Positions 49,791 through 59,932 are shown, counted from the stretch's first letter. The stretch is DNA of 64,000 nucleotides from Arsenicicoccus sp. oral taxon 190 (GCF_001189535.1 NZ_CP012070.1:682001-746000), one strand, 5' to 3'. Made by a program: numbers and translations. Notes: generated by a model not told the origin, from the letters alone.

Positions 49791-50875
49791 CAGAGCGTCA
49801 CCACCGATCGCAGCACGTCGCCGCGCTTCATCGTGGCGAAGGCCTCCTCGACCTGGTCCAGGGAGATCGTCTCGGACACGAACGCGTCCAGGTCGAGCCG
49901 CCCCTGCAGGTAGAGGTCCACGAGCATCGGGAAGTCGCGAGACGGCAGGCAGTCGCCATACCAGCTGGACTTGAGCGACCCACCCCGCCCGAAGACGTCG
50001 AGCAGCGGCAGCTCGATCTTCATCTCCGGCGTCGGCACGCCCACGAGCACGACCGTCCCCGCGAGATCCCTGGCGTAGAAAGCCTGCTCGTAGGTCTCGG
50101 GGCGGCCCACCGCCTCGATCACGACGTCGGCGCCGTTGCCGTCGGTGAGCGCCTGGACCGCCTCGACGACGTCCCCGTCGGCGGGGTCGATGGTGTGCGT
50201 CGCGCCGAGCTCGCGGGCCTTGGTCAGCTTGCGCGGGTCCGTGTCGATGCCGATGACCGTGGCCGCGCCGGCGAGGCGCGCGCCCACGACGGCCGCCATA
50301 CCGACTCCGCCGAGGCCGATGACGGCCACCGAGTCGCCCCGGCCGACACCCCCGGTGTTGATCGCGGCGCCCAGCCCGGCCATGACGCCGCAGCCCAGCA
50401 GACCCGCCGCCTCGGCCCCGGCGCGCTCGTCGACCTTGGTGCACTGACCGGCCGCGACCAGCGTCTTCTCCGCGAAGGCGCCGATCCCGAGGGCCGGCGT
50501 CAGCTCGGTGCCGTCGGTGAGCGTCATCTTCTGGGTGGCGTTGTGCGTGTTGAAGCAGTACCACGGGCGGCCGCGGCGGCAGGCCCGGCACTCGCCGCAC
50601 ACCGCGCGCCAGTTGAGGATCACGAAGTCCCCCACCGCAACCTCGGTGACGCCCTCGCCCACCGCGCTGACCCGCCCGGCGGCCTCATGCCCGAGCAGGA
50701 ACGGGAACTCGTCGTTGATCCCGCCCTGCTGGTAGTGGTAGTCGGTGTGGCACACGCCGCACGCCTCGATGTCGACGACGGCCTCGCCCGGCCCGGGGTC
50801 GGGCACCACGATGTCGACGAGCTCGACCGGCTCGCCCTTGGCTCGGGAGATCACTCCCTTGACGGTGGTGGGCAT
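49790..50875 (-). CDS. mscR: S-nitrosomycothiol reductase / mycothiol-dependent formaldehyde dehydrogenase
   Basis: 361 aa zinc-dependent medium-chain dehydrogenase. Catalytic zinc residues C39 (EACGVCHTDYHYQ), the GHE motif (FLLGHEAAG) and a later Cys near residue 160; structural zinc site CGECRACRRGRPWYC. The NAD-binding motif is VIGLGGVGMAAVVGARLAG. The MscR subgroup is suggested by NTHNATQKMTL and by the coupled MBL gene. It detoxifies formaldehyde and NO adducts of mycothiol. ATG 50875 gives the standard MPTTVKGVI start. Confidence 0.9.
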   Translation of the reverse strand: MPTTVKGVISRAKGEPVELVDIVVPDPGPGEAVVDIEACGVCHTDYHYQQGGINDEFPFLLGHEAAGRVSAVGEGVTEVAVGDFVILNWRAVCGECRACRRGRPWYCFNTHNATQKMTLTDGTELTPALGIGAFAEKTLVAAGQCTKVDERAGAEAAGLLGCGVMAGLGAAINTGGVGRGDSVAVIGLGGVGMAAVVGARLAGAATVIGIDTDPRKLTKARELGATHTIDPADGDVVEAVQALTDGNGADVVIEAVGRPETYEQAFYARDLAGTVVLVGVPTPEMKIELPLLDVFGRGGSLKSSWYGDCLPSRDFPMLVDLYLQGRLDLDAFVSETISLDQVEEAFATMKRGDVLRSVVTL

Positions 50876-51044
50876 GCGCGCCCCTTCCTGGCCTCGCGGC
50901 CGGTTGTCCCTGCGCTCACTATGTCCTTGCCCGCGGTCCCTGACGATCAACCGGTCGTATGCCGGAAGCGCCCGTCTCGCGTGCAGCAGGCGCTGCGCTC
51001 GACCGGGATCCCGGGAGCCTCGGCCGGGCCGGCGCTGCTCCGCC

Positions 51045-51050
51045 TAAGGT
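51045..51050 (+). promoter_or_regulatory. Likely -10 box of a leaderless transcript
   Basis: TAAGGT, 6 nt before ATG 51057 of galE. Confidence 0.5.
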
Positions 51051-51056
51051 GGTGCC

Positions 51057-52073
<1,017 letters not shown>

Positions 52074-52248
52074 GCCGTCCTGGCCGTATGGCGGCGGCTC
52101 GGCGCGGCACAGAGCGGTCGCACATGCCACGTCTGCGCGCCGCTGGCGGCGGATGTGCGACCACTCTGGCGGGGCCGGGGGCGGGACTGCCACCCCGCCC
52201 GCCCGCCCGCAGGACGGGAGCGGGCGAGGCGGCCCGCCATACGTCCTG

Positions 52249-52272
52249 TGCTTGTGAAGTCAGTCACAAGCA
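52249..52272. promoter_or_regulatory. Rex-type operator upstream of cydA
   Basis: TGCTTGTGA and its exact complement are separated by AGTCAG. The inner TTGTGA-N6-TCACAA matches the Rex (redox NAD+/NADH sensor) site, differing from the usual TTGTGAA-N4-TTCACAA at one base. It lies about 215 bp before cydA; Rex is a known repressor of cyd genes in streptomycetes. No rex gene is in the window. Confidence 0.65.
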
Positions 52273-52442
52273 GCCGGTCGCGGCGGCGCGACCCGCCCGT
52301 CACCGCCGAAGCGAATCCCCCACTCCCCGTGCAGAGTCCGGCAAAACCGGGCGATTTGCACAACACTGATGTTGCCTAAAACCGCAGGTCACGCCGGGGT
52401 TGCAGACGCCAGGGGGCGGCTCGTGGCGCGGTTACCGATCGT

Positions 52443-52448
52443 TAATAT
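52443..52448 (+). promoter_or_regulatory. Candidate -10 box of cydA
   Basis: TAATAT in an AT-rich patch 38 bp before ATG 52487; the spaced -35 (TCGTGG) is weak. An alternative start region lies near TTGCAC (52356). In the 413-bp galE-cydA gap I see these regulatory sites only, no gene. Confidence 0.35.
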
Positions 52449-52486
52449 TCAAAGGGTCAACATCACGTCTCACGACGGAGAAGTCC

Positions 52487-53926
52487 ATGGACAACCTGGA
52501 CCTGGCCCGGTGGCAGTTCGCGATCACCACCGTCTACCACTTCCTCTTCGTGCCGATCACCATCGGCCTGTCGGCGATCGTCGCCGGCTACCACACCGCC
52601 TGGGTGCGGACCCGCAAGCCTGAGTACCTCCGTCTGACGAAGTGGCTCGGCAAGCTCTTCACGATCAACTTCGCGCTCGGCCTGGTCACGGGCATCGTCC
52701 AGGAGTTCCAGTTCGGGATGAACTGGTCGGACTACTCGCGGTTCGTCGGCGACATCTTCGGCGCCCCGCTGGCGTTCGAGGCGCTGCTCGCGTTCTTCCT
52801 CGAGTCGACCTTCCTCGGGCTGTGGATCTTCGGCTGGGGCCGGATCCCGGAGCGGCTGCACGCCTGGACCATGTGGATCGTCCACATCGGCACCGTGCTG
52901 TCCGCCTACTTCATCCTCGCCGCCAACTCGTTCATGCAGCACCCGGTCGGGTTCCGCTTCAACCCGCAGTCGGGGCGCGCCGAGATGGCCGACTTCATCG
53001 CCGTGCTGACCAACAAGGTCCAGCTCGTGACCTTCCCCCACGTCATCACCGCCTCCTACATGACCGGCGGCGCCGTCGTCGTCGGCGTGGCGCTGTGGCA
53101 CTACCTGCGGCGGGGCCGGATCGCCGACCGCGACCGCGAGATGTACCGCAAGGCCGTCCGGGTCGGCGCCATCGTCTCCCTCGTCGCCTCGCTCGGCGTG
53201 ATCGTGACCGGCGACCTGCAGGGCAAGGTCATGACCGACGTGCAGCCCATGAAGATGGCCGCCGCCGAGGGGCTCTACCACACCGAGAAGCCCGCCGGGT
53301 TCTCACCGTTCACCATCGGCTCGCTGGACGGGTCCCGCGAGGTCTACTCGATCAAGATCCCCGGCCTGCTGAGCTTCCTCGGCACCGGCTCCTTCGACGG
53401 CGAGGTCAAGGGGATCCGCGACATCCAGGCCGACTACCAGCAGAAGTACGCCGCCAACCGGCTCACCGCCGACCCGGCCACCAACTACGTGCCCAACATC
53501 CCGACCACCTACTGGACCTTCCGCCTGATGATCGGCGTCGGCTTCCTGTCGATGCTGCTGTCGGCGCTGGCCCTGTGGGCGACCCGCAAGGGCGGGACCC
53601 CGCCGACCGCGCGCTGGTGGAAGCACGTCGTGATCTGGAGCCCGCTGCTGCCGGTCGTCGCGGTCTCCTTCGGCTGGATCTTCACCGAGGTCGGGCGTCA
53701 GCCCTGGATCGTCTTCGGCCAGATGTCGACGGCCACGGGCGTCAGCCCGTCCGTGCCCGCCTGGTCGGTCCTGGTCTCGATGGTCGTCTACACCCTCCTG
53801 TATGCCGCCCTGGCGGTCGTCGAGGTCAAGCTCTTCCTGAAGTACACGCGTGTCGGGGCCGAGCCCGCCGACACCGAATCACCCGCGGACGCCGGCGAGG
53901 ACAAGCCCCTCGTCTTCGCCTACTGA
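52487..53926 (+). CDS. cydA: Cytochrome bd quinol oxidase subunit I
   Basis: 479 aa, about nine helices. Heme ligand H18 is in RWQFAITTVYHFLFVP; the conserved FEALLAFFLESTFLGLW carries the Glu pair near heme d, and the GRQPW motif (TEVGRQPWIVFG) marks the quinol-site side. The Q-loop is of the short type. First gene of cydABDC; it oxidises menaquinol and reduces O2 at high affinity. ATG 52487 has GGAGAAG upstream. Confidence 0.95.
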   Translation: MDNLDLARWQFAITTVYHFLFVPITIGLSAIVAGYHTAWVRTRKPEYLRLTKWLGKLFTINFALGLVTGIVQEFQFGMNWSDYSRFVGDIFGAPLAFEALLAFFLESTFLGLWIFGWGRIPERLHAWTMWIVHIGTVLSAYFILAANSFMQHPVGFRFNPQSGRAEMADFIAVLTNKVQLVTFPHVITASYMTGGAVVVGVALWHYLRRGRIADRDREMYRKAVRVGAIVSLVASLGVIVTGDLQGKVMTDVQPMKMAAAEGLYHTEKPAGFSPFTIGSLDGSREVYSIKIPGLLSFLGTGSFDGEVKGIRDIQADYQQKYAANRLTADPATNYVPNIPTTYWTFRLMIGVGFLSMLLSALALWATRKGGTPPTARWWKHVVIWSPLLPVVAVSFGWIFTEVGRQPWIVFGQMSTATGVSPSVPAWSVLVSMVVYTLLYAALAVVEVKLFLKYTRVGAEPADTESPADAGEDKPLVFAY

Positions 53927-53946
53927 GGCGCTGAGGAGTCACAGAC

Positions 53947-55032
53947 ATGGAACTCTCGGTCATCTGGTTCATCCTGATCGCGGTCCTGTGGACCGGCTAC
54001 TTCGTCCTCGAGGGGTTCGACTTCGGCGTCGGCATGCTGCTGCCGATCCTCGGCAAGGGGCGCGACCAGCTGGACGGTGACAACCGTCGCCGGGTCCTGC
54101 TCAACACGATCGGCCCCCACTGGGACGGCAACGAGGTGTGGGTGCTCACCGCGGGCGGCGCGACCTTCGCGGCCTTCCCGCACTGGTACGCCACCCTCTT
54201 CTCCGGCTTCTACCTGCCGCTGCTGCTGATCCTGGTCGCCCTGATCATCCGCAACATGGGCTTCGAGTACCGCCACAAGCGCGACGACGACCGCTGGCGC
54301 CGCAACTGGGACCTGTGCATCGTCATCGGCTCCTTCCTTCCGGCGCTGCTGTGGGGTGTCGCGTTCGCCAACATCGTGGCGGGGGTGCCGATCAACGAGC
54401 ACAAGGAGTACACCGGCAACCTCTTCACGCTGCTCAACCCCTTCGGCCTGCTCGGCGGGGTGACCACGCTGCTGCTCTTCCTCACCCACGGCGCGGTCTT
54501 CGTCGCGCTCAAGACGAGCGGCGAGATCCGTGAGGAGGCTCGGGCCTTCGCGTGGAGGTCGGGGCTCGCCGCGGCCGCGGTGGCCGTGGTCTTCCTGGTG
54601 TGGACCATGCTCAAGACCGGCAACGCCGGCTCCTGGGTGCTCGCGATCCTCGCCGCCGTCGCGCTGGTCGTCGGCCTGGTCATGACCCGTGCCGGCCGGG
54701 AGGGCATCGGCTTCGCCGGCACGGCCGCCGCGATCGCGCTGGCCGTGTGGGCGCTCTTCACGGCGCTCTTCCCCGACGTGATGCCCTCGTCGACCAACCC
54801 GGCCTGGAGCCTGACGCACACCAACGCCGCCAGCACCGACCTGACGCTGAAGATCATGACCGGCGCGGCCGTGGTCTTCACCCCGATCGTGCTGGCCTAC
54901 ACCGCGTGGACCTACTGGATCTTCCGCAAGCGGATCTCGGTCCACCACATCCCGCCGGCCCACGAGCCGCGCGAGGTGCACGAGCTGGAGGCCGAGCACC
55001 TCGCCGAGGGCGGCGCGCACCGCGCCCGCTGA
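53947..55032 (+). CDS. cydB: Cytochrome bd quinol oxidase subunit II
   Basis: 361 aa, about eight to nine helices; the family start FILIAVLWTGYFVLEGFDFG and GPHWDGNEVWVLTAGGA are intact. It pairs with CydA to hold the di-heme site. Begins 20 bp after cydA and ends with a polar His/Glu-rich tail. A 22-bp hairpin separates it from cydD. Confidence 0.95.
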   Translation: MELSVIWFILIAVLWTGYFVLEGFDFGVGMLLPILGKGRDQLDGDNRRRVLLNTIGPHWDGNEVWVLTAGGATFAAFPHWYATLFSGFYLPLLLILVALIIRNMGFEYRHKRDDDRWRRNWDLCIVIGSFLPALLWGVAFANIVAGVPINEHKEYTGNLFTLLNPFGLLGGVTTLLLFLTHGAVFVALKTSGEIREEARAFAWRSGLAAAAVAVVFLVWTMLKTGNAGSWVLAILAAVALVVGLVMTRAGREGIGFAGTAAAIALAVWALFTALFPDVMPSSTNPAWSLTHTNAASTDLTLKIMTGAAVVFTPIVLAYTAWTYWIFRKRISVHHIPPAHEPREVHELEAEHLAEGGAHRAR

Positions 55033-55051
55033 GCCCCGCCGACCTCCCCGT

Positions 55052-55098
55052 GATCGTGAGGGTTTCGTCCACCATGGGTGGACGAGACCCTCACGATC
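55052..55098. terminator. 22-bp hairpin between cydB and cydD
   Basis: The arms at 55052-55073 and 55077-55098 start GATCGTGAGGGT and pair with one G.T mismatch around a 3-nt loop. It may attenuate readthrough into cydD or act as an mRNA-stabilising hairpin. Related in outer bases (GATCGTG) to family 2 hairpins. Confidence 0.6.
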
Positions 55099-55141
55099 GT
55101 CGTGGGGCGAGACCGACGAGTCCGACGAGGAGCTGCTCCGC

Positions 55142-56809
55142 GTGAAGCCGTTCGACCCCCGCCTGCTCCAGCTGCTCCCCGGGGCCCGCCGCGACGTCCT
55201 CGCGCTGGGCCTCGTCGGGACCGCGCAGGGGGTCGCCGCGATCGGCCAGGCCTTCGCGGTCGCGGCGGTCGTCGTGACCGTCGTCCGGGGCGGGTCGGTG
55301 CTGCCGGCGGTGATGTGGCTGGCGGGCGTTCTCGTCATACGGGCGGTGCTCACCGCGGCCAACGAGATCGTCGCGTCCCGCGCCGGCACCCGCGTCAGCT
55401 GCGGGCTGCGCGAGCTGCTGCTGCGCACCTGGCTCGCGCACCCCGCCGACTACCGCCCCGCCCCCGCGGCCGCCCAGACCCTCGCCGCGCAGGGCACCAC
55501 GTCGATCGAGACGTATGTCGCCCGCTACCTTCCCGCCCTCGTCGCCGCCGGGGCGCTGCCGGTGATGGCCGTGGTGACGCTGGCCTTCGTGGACCTGTGG
55601 TCGGCGCTGATCGTCGTGCTCACCCTGCCGCTGCTGCCGCTCTTCGCCGCGCTGATCGGCCACGCCACGGCCGACGCGTCCGGGAAGCGGTGGCAGGCCA
55701 TGGCGGCGCTCGGGGGCCACTTCCTGGACATGATGCGCGGGCTGCCGACCCTCGCCGGCTACGGCCGGGCCGAGCGCCAGACCGACACCATCCGCGACGT
55801 GTCGGTGCGGCACCGGCGCGCCACGGTGGCGACGCTGCGGCTGGCCTTCCTGTCGTCCGCGGCGCTGGAGCTGCTCGCGACGATCTCGGTCGCGCTCGTC
55901 GCGGTGTCGGTCGGGATCAGGCTGACGTGGGGCTCGATCGAGCTGGGGCCCGGGCTGGCGGCGATCCTGCTGGCGCCGGAGGCCTACTGGCCGATCCGCC
56001 GGGTGGGGCAGGAGTTCCACAACGCGGCCGACGGGGCCGAGGCGCTCGCCGCGGTGGCCGACGCCGCCTCAACCCCCACCCCTCCCCCCACCTGTTCCCC
56101 CGATCGTGGACGTCTTGGGTCACCTGGCGACCAAAGGCGTCCACGATCGCGGGAAGGGCGGGGATCGCGGGAGATCAAGGAGATAGTCGCGGCGCTGGTG
56201 GGCGTTGGCTACGCCTACCCGGGCGCCACGACGGAGGTCCTGCGCGACCTCACGCTGCGCGTCCCCCGCGGCCTGACCGTCGTCACGGGGCCGTCCGGGG
56301 CGGGCAAGACGACCGCCCTGGAGCTGCTGTGCGGGCTGCGGCGGCCGACGTCGGGCACGGCGCGGCTCGCGACGTCGGCCCACCTGGTCACGCAGCGACC
56401 GTTCCTGACGTCGGGGTCGATCCGCAGCAACCTGACCCTCGGCGCCGGCAAGATCCCCGACGCCGACCTGCTGGCAGCCCTGGACCAGGTCGGCCTCGGC
56501 GGGCTCGTCCGCGGTCTCGACGACGGGCTGGCGACGGCGCTCGGGGACGACGGGTTCGGCCTCAGCGCGGGGCAGCGCGCCCGCCTCGGCGTGGCCCGCG
56601 CCCTGCTGAGCGACGCCCCGCTGATCGCCCTCGACGAACCCACCGCCCACCTCGACCCCCACGCCACCGCCCTCGTCGACGACGTGCTGCGCACCCTCGC
56701 CGAGCGCCGCGCGGTCGTCGTCGTCACGCACCGACCCGGGCTGGTGGCCGTGGCGGACCAGCACGTCACCCTCCCCTCCCTCGTCCTCACCGAGGAGGGG
56801 GCCCGATGA
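55142..56809 (+). CDS. cydD: ABC exporter subunit CydD
   Basis: 555 aa heteromeric ABC transporter needed to assemble cytochrome bd (exports thiols or heme-related compounds). Six-helix domain to about residue 305, then the ATPase with Walker A GPSGAGKTT (near 383), signature LSAGQRARLGVARALL and Walker B LIALDEPTAHLD. Between them, residues ~310-345 (PTPPPTCSPDRGRLGSPGDQ...) are encoded by an inserted palindromic repeat and are unlike the usual linker; the frame is kept. Stop overlaps cydC by 4 bp. Confidence 0.92.
   Translation: MKPFDPRLLQLLPGARRDVLALGLVGTAQGVAAIGQAFAVAAVVVTVVRGGSVLPAVMWLAGVLVIRAVLTAANEIVASRAGTRVSCGLRELLLRTWLAHPADYRPAPAAAQTLAAQGTTSIETYVARYLPALVAAGALPVMAVVTLAFVDLWSALIVVLTLPLLPLFAALIGHATADASGKRWQAMAALGGHFLDMMRGLPTLAGYGRAERQTDTIRDVSVRHRRATVATLRLAFLSSAALELLATISVALVAVSVGIRLTWGSIELGPGLAAILLAPEAYWPIRRVGQEFHNAADGAEALAAVADAASTPTPPPTCSPDRGRLGSPGDQRRPRSREGRGSREIKEIVAALVGVGYAYPGATTEVLRDLTLRVPRGLTVVTGPSGAGKTTALELLCGLRRPTSGTARLATSAHLVTQRPFLTSGSIRSNLTLGAGKIPDADLLAALDQVGLGGLVRGLDDGLATALGDDGFGLSAGQRARLGVARALLSDAPLIALDEPTAHLDPHATALVDDVLRTLAERRAVVVVTHRPGLVAVADQHVTLPSLVLTEEGAR
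56101..56149. repeat. Family 2 hairpin repeat inside cydD
   Basis: CGATCGTGGACGTCTTGGGT (56101-56120) faces ACCAAAGGCGTCCACGATCG (56130-56149), 18 of 20 bases pairing, loop 9 nt. It matches the intergenic hairpin at 4054 in CGTGGAC...GTCCACGAT but lies in coding sequence, between the membrane and ATPase domains. Confidence 0.85.
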
Positions 56810-58428
56810 GCACCCGAGCCGTATGGCGCATGCCCCGCGGCCTCGGGGTCGCCGCCCTCCTCGGCGGCCTGTCCACCGCCAGCGGCATCGCCCTCACCAC
56901 CACCTCCGGGTGGCTGATCGTGGCCGCCTCGCACCGCCCGCAGATCCTGACGCTGATGGCGGCGATCGTGGCGGTGCGGGCGTTCGGCATGGCCCGGCCG
57001 GTGCTGCGCTACGCGGAGCGGGTGCGGTCGCACGACGTCGCGCTCGGCGACCTCGCCGAGCAGCGTGTCGAGGCCTACGCCGCGCTGGTGCCGCTGACGC
57101 CGGCCCGCCTCGGCCGGCGGTCCCGCAGCGACGTGCTGACGGGCGCGGTGGACGACCTGGAGGACCGCGTCTATGCGCAGATCCGGGTGGTGGTGCCCGT
57201 CGTCGGCTCGGCCCTCGCGGGCGTGCTGACGGTCCTGGCCACGGCCCTGTTCTCCTTCGCCGCGGCCGGGATCGTGGCGGCGGTCCTCGTCGGGTGCGCC
57301 CTCGTGGCGTGGCTGGTGCTGGCCAGCGAGCGCGCGGCGCAACGGGACTGGCTGGACGCCCGGGCCGAGGTGGCGCGGGTCGCGTCCCTCGTCACGTCCC
57401 ACGCGCTCGAGCTGCAGGCGATCGGCGCGACCCGCGGCTCGGACGCCTGGCTCGCGGCCGCGCACGACCGCCTCGCGCGCGCCAACGCCCGCCGAGCCCG
57501 CGGCCGCGCGCTGGGCATGGCCCTCACCGGGATCGTCTGCGCGGCCGGGACGATCGCGATGGCCGTCTATGCCTACGGGATCGTGCAGCACGGGTTCAAC
57601 GACGCCATCGCCGCCCTGCTCGTGCTCACGCCCGTGGCCGCGGCCGACGCCTTCACGCCGCTGCCGGACGCCATGGGCGCGTGGGCCCGGGCCGAGGGCA
57701 GCCGCGCCCGCCTGGACGCCCTCCTCGGCCAGGAGGCGCCCCTCGGGGAGCACGGGCCGGGCGAGGCGCCAGGGGCGGACGGCATACGGCCTCCGCGGTT
57801 GACCGTGGACGAGGTGACGGCGCGCTGGACCTCCGGACGAGCCGTCGTGGGACCCGTGACCGCGGCGCTCGAGCCCGGCGAGTCGGTGCTGGTCACCGGG
57901 CCCAACGGGTCCGGCAAGTCGACCCTGCTGGCCGTGCTCGCCACGCACCTGGACCCGGCCTCGGGCCGCTACGCCCTCGGCGGGGTGGACAGCCGCGACG
58001 TCAGCGTGGCGTCGCTGCGCGCCCGGGTGGCGGTGCTGGACGACGAACCCCACGTCTTCGCCTCCACCGTGCGCGAGAACCTCCGCCTGGCCCGTCCCGC
58101 CGCCACCGACGACGACCTGGTGGCGGCCCTGCGCCGGGCCGGGCTCGACGCCTGGCTGACGGGCCTGCCCGACGGCCTCGACACCATGCTGGGGACCGGT
58201 CACCGCGGCGTCTCCGGCGGCGAGCGCGCCCGCCTCGGGCTCGCCCGCGCGCTGCTCTCCGGCCGCCCGGTCCTCCTGCTCGACGAACCCGTCGCCCACC
58301 TCGACCACGCCACCGCCACCGCGGTCCTGGGCGACCTTCTGGCCTCGCGCGGCGACCGGACCCTGGTCATGGTGAGCCACCGGGAGGACGGGGTGGCCGG
58401 GTTCGACCGCGAGCTGCGGCTGGGCTGA
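56806..58428 (+). CDS. cydC: ABC exporter subunit CydC
   Basis: 540 aa partner of CydD. Starts in an ATGA overlap. A transmembrane domain with LSTASGIALTTTSGWLIVAA (residues ~20-40) and RAFGMARPVLRYAERV; the ATPase has Walker A GPNGSGKST, signature VSGGERARLGLARALLSG and Walker B VLLLDEPVAHLD, and ends in the switch His (MVSHRED). Unlike CydD it has no inserted repeat in the linker. Confidence 0.94.
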   Translation: MSTRAVWRMPRGLGVAALLGGLSTASGIALTTTSGWLIVAASHRPQILTLMAAIVAVRAFGMARPVLRYAERVRSHDVALGDLAEQRVEAYAALVPLTPARLGRRSRSDVLTGAVDDLEDRVYAQIRVVVPVVGSALAGVLTVLATALFSFAAAGIVAAVLVGCALVAWLVLASERAAQRDWLDARAEVARVASLVTSHALELQAIGATRGSDAWLAAAHDRLARANARRARGRALGMALTGIVCAAGTIAMAVYAYGIVQHGFNDAIAALLVLTPVAAADAFTPLPDAMGAWARAEGSRARLDALLGQEAPLGEHGPGEAPGADGIRPPRLTVDEVTARWTSGRAVVGPVTAALEPGESVLVTGPNGSGKSTLLAVLATHLDPASGRYALGGVDSRDVSVASLRARVAVLDDEPHVFASTVRENLRLARPAATDDDLVAALRRAGLDAWLTGLPDGLDTMLGTGHRGVSGGERARLGLARALLSGRPVLLLDEPVAHLDHATATAVLGDLLASRGDRTLVMVSHREDGVAGFDRELRLG

Positions 58429-58440
58429 CCGCGGGCGCGG

Positions 58441-58446
58441 GATACT
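58441..58446 (+). promoter_or_regulatory. Possible -10 box of a leaderless transcript
   Basis: GATACT, 7 nt before ATG 58454; the first base departs from TANNNT. Confidence 0.3.
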
Positions 58447-58453
58447 GGCGGCC

Positions 58454-58948
58454 ATGACCTACCGCATCTGCGTCATCTGCTCGGGCAACATCTGCCGCTC
58501 CCCCATGGGGGAGGTGATCCTGCGCCACCTCCTCGAGGAGGAGGGGCTCGGCGAGCAGGTCACGGTCGACTCGGCCGGCACCGGCGGCTGGCACGAGGGC
58601 GACGGCGCCGACCCCCGCACCCTCACCTCGCTGACCACCGGCGGGTATGACGGCTCCGCGCACCGCGCCCGCCAGTGGCAGCGCGAGTGGTATGCCGACC
58701 GCGACCTCGTCCTCGTCGCCGACCGCGGCCACGAGCGGGAGCTGCGGCGCGGCGCCCCCACCGACGCCGACCGCGAGAAGGTAAGGCTGATGCGGGAGTT
58801 CGACGACGACGCGGTGGCGGCCGGGACGCTCGAGGTGGACGACCCCTACTACGGCGACGCGGCGGGATTCGACCGGTGCCGCGACGAGGTGGAGGCCGCG
58901 ATGCGCGGCGTGGTCGAGCACGTGAAGGAGCAGCTGGCGGCGCGGTGA
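58454..58948 (+). CDS. Low molecular weight protein-tyrosine phosphatase
   Basis: 164 aa, usual length. The P-loop is C9-SGNIC-R15-S with ICVICSGNICRSPM, and the general-acid loop is VDDPYYGDAAGFD. A cytosolic phosphatase acting on phosphotyrosine proteins. It follows cydC by 25 bp, so it may be co-transcribed despite its own possible promoter. Confidence 0.9.
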   Translation: MTYRICVICSGNICRSPMGEVILRHLLEEEGLGEQVTVDSAGTGGWHEGDGADPRTLTSLTTGGYDGSAHRARQWQREWYADRDLVLVADRGHERELRRGAPTDADREKVRLMREFDDDAVAAGTLEVDDPYYGDAAGFDRCRDEVEAAMRGVVEHVKEQLAAR

Positions 58949-58954
58949 CCGGGC

Positions 58955-59034
58955 GGGACCTCGGCGGCGCGGGACCTCGGCGGCGCGGGACCTCGGCGGC
59001 CCGGGACCTCGGCGGCGCGGGACCTCGGCGGCCC
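58955..59034. repeat. Five-unit 16-bp tandem array
   Basis: Five units of GGGACCTCGGCGGCGC (last bases GC or CC alternate), 16 bp each, beginning 7 bp after the phosphatase stop codon. Not a multiple of three. Confidence 0.9.
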
Positions 59035-59149
59035 GGCCGGGCGGGGCGCGCCATACGGGCTGGTATCCCCACCTCGCTGACACGAGCCGCGCCCTCTGGT
59101 CAACTGGACCCACGACTCAGCTGGACCCGCGACCCACCAAGGAGTCCCC

Positions 59150-59932
59150 ATGCCGATCCGCGACACCACCTGGCCCGAGGGCACGCCGTGCTGGCCCGAC
59201 CTCATGTGCGACGACCCGAGGGCGGCGGCGAGGTTCTACGGGCAGGTCTTCGGGTGGGAGGTCGAGGAGGGGCCGGACGGCTACCTGCTGATGCTGCGTG
59301 ACGGCAAGCGCGTCGCGGGGATCGGGCCCAAGCCGCCCGCGGCGCCGTGGCCCGCGGTGTGGACCACCTACCTCGCCGTCACGGACATCCACCGCAGCGT
59401 CGGTCACGCCAAGGCCGAGGGCGCGCAGCAGCTGCTGCCGCCGACCCCGGTCCCGGGGCTCGCCCAGATCGCCCTGGTCGTGACCCCCACCGGCGAGCAC
59501 GTCGGTCTGTGGCAGGCCGAGCCCGCCATCGGCACCGAGCGCTACAACGAGCACCACGCCCCCGTGTGGAACGAGCTGATGACCCGGGACCCCCAGGAGG
59601 CGATGGGCTTCTACAGCGAGGTGCTCGGCTACTCCTACGAGGAGTTCACCGAGGACGACGGCGAGCTCGCGTACGCCACCATGGTGACCGTCGACGGCCG
59701 GCCCGTCGCCGGGCTGGGCCTGATCGGCCCGGAGTACGACGACAGCTTCCGGCCGCACTGGATGACCTACGTGTGCACCGACGTGCCGGCGGCGACGGTG
59801 TCGGCGGCGCGGCGCCTCGGCGCAGACGTGCTGATGGACGTGGTGAGCGGGCCGTTCGGGGAGCAGGCGGTGCTGCGGGGGCCGCAGGGCGAGGTCTTCA
59901 GCGTGATCCGCCCGGACCACCTGGACGAGTGA
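59150..59932 (+). CDS. Two-domain VOC protein
   Basis: 260 aa with two glyoxalase-fold modules: residues ~8-125 (PCWPDLMCDDPRAAARFYGQ) and ~135-258 (PVWNELMTRDPQEAMGFYSE). Resembles the mycobacterial Rv0577/CFP-30B-like group in the repeated 'domain-pair' layout (VWTTYLAVTDIHRSVGHAKA, PHWMTYVCTDVPAATVSAAR). Enzymatic role unknown. AAGGAG is 7 nt before the ATG. Confidence 0.87.
   Translation: MPIRDTTWPEGTPCWPDLMCDDPRAAARFYGQVFGWEVEEGPDGYLLMLRDGKRVAGIGPKPPAAPWPAVWTTYLAVTDIHRSVGHAKAEGAQQLLPPTPVPGLAQIALVVTPTGEHVGLWQAEPAIGTERYNEHHAPVWNELMTRDPQEAMGFYSEVLGYSYEEFTEDDGELAYATMVTVDGRPVAGLGLIGPEYDDSFRPHWMTYVCTDVPAATVSAARRLGADVLMDVVSGPFGEQAVLRGPQGEVFSVIRPDHLDE

Noticed and set aside
55078..56800. Second frame on the plus strand covering cydD and continuing into cydC
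   Set aside because: It is an out-of-frame reading of cydD that happens to reach the true cydC frame; cydC starts at 56806.
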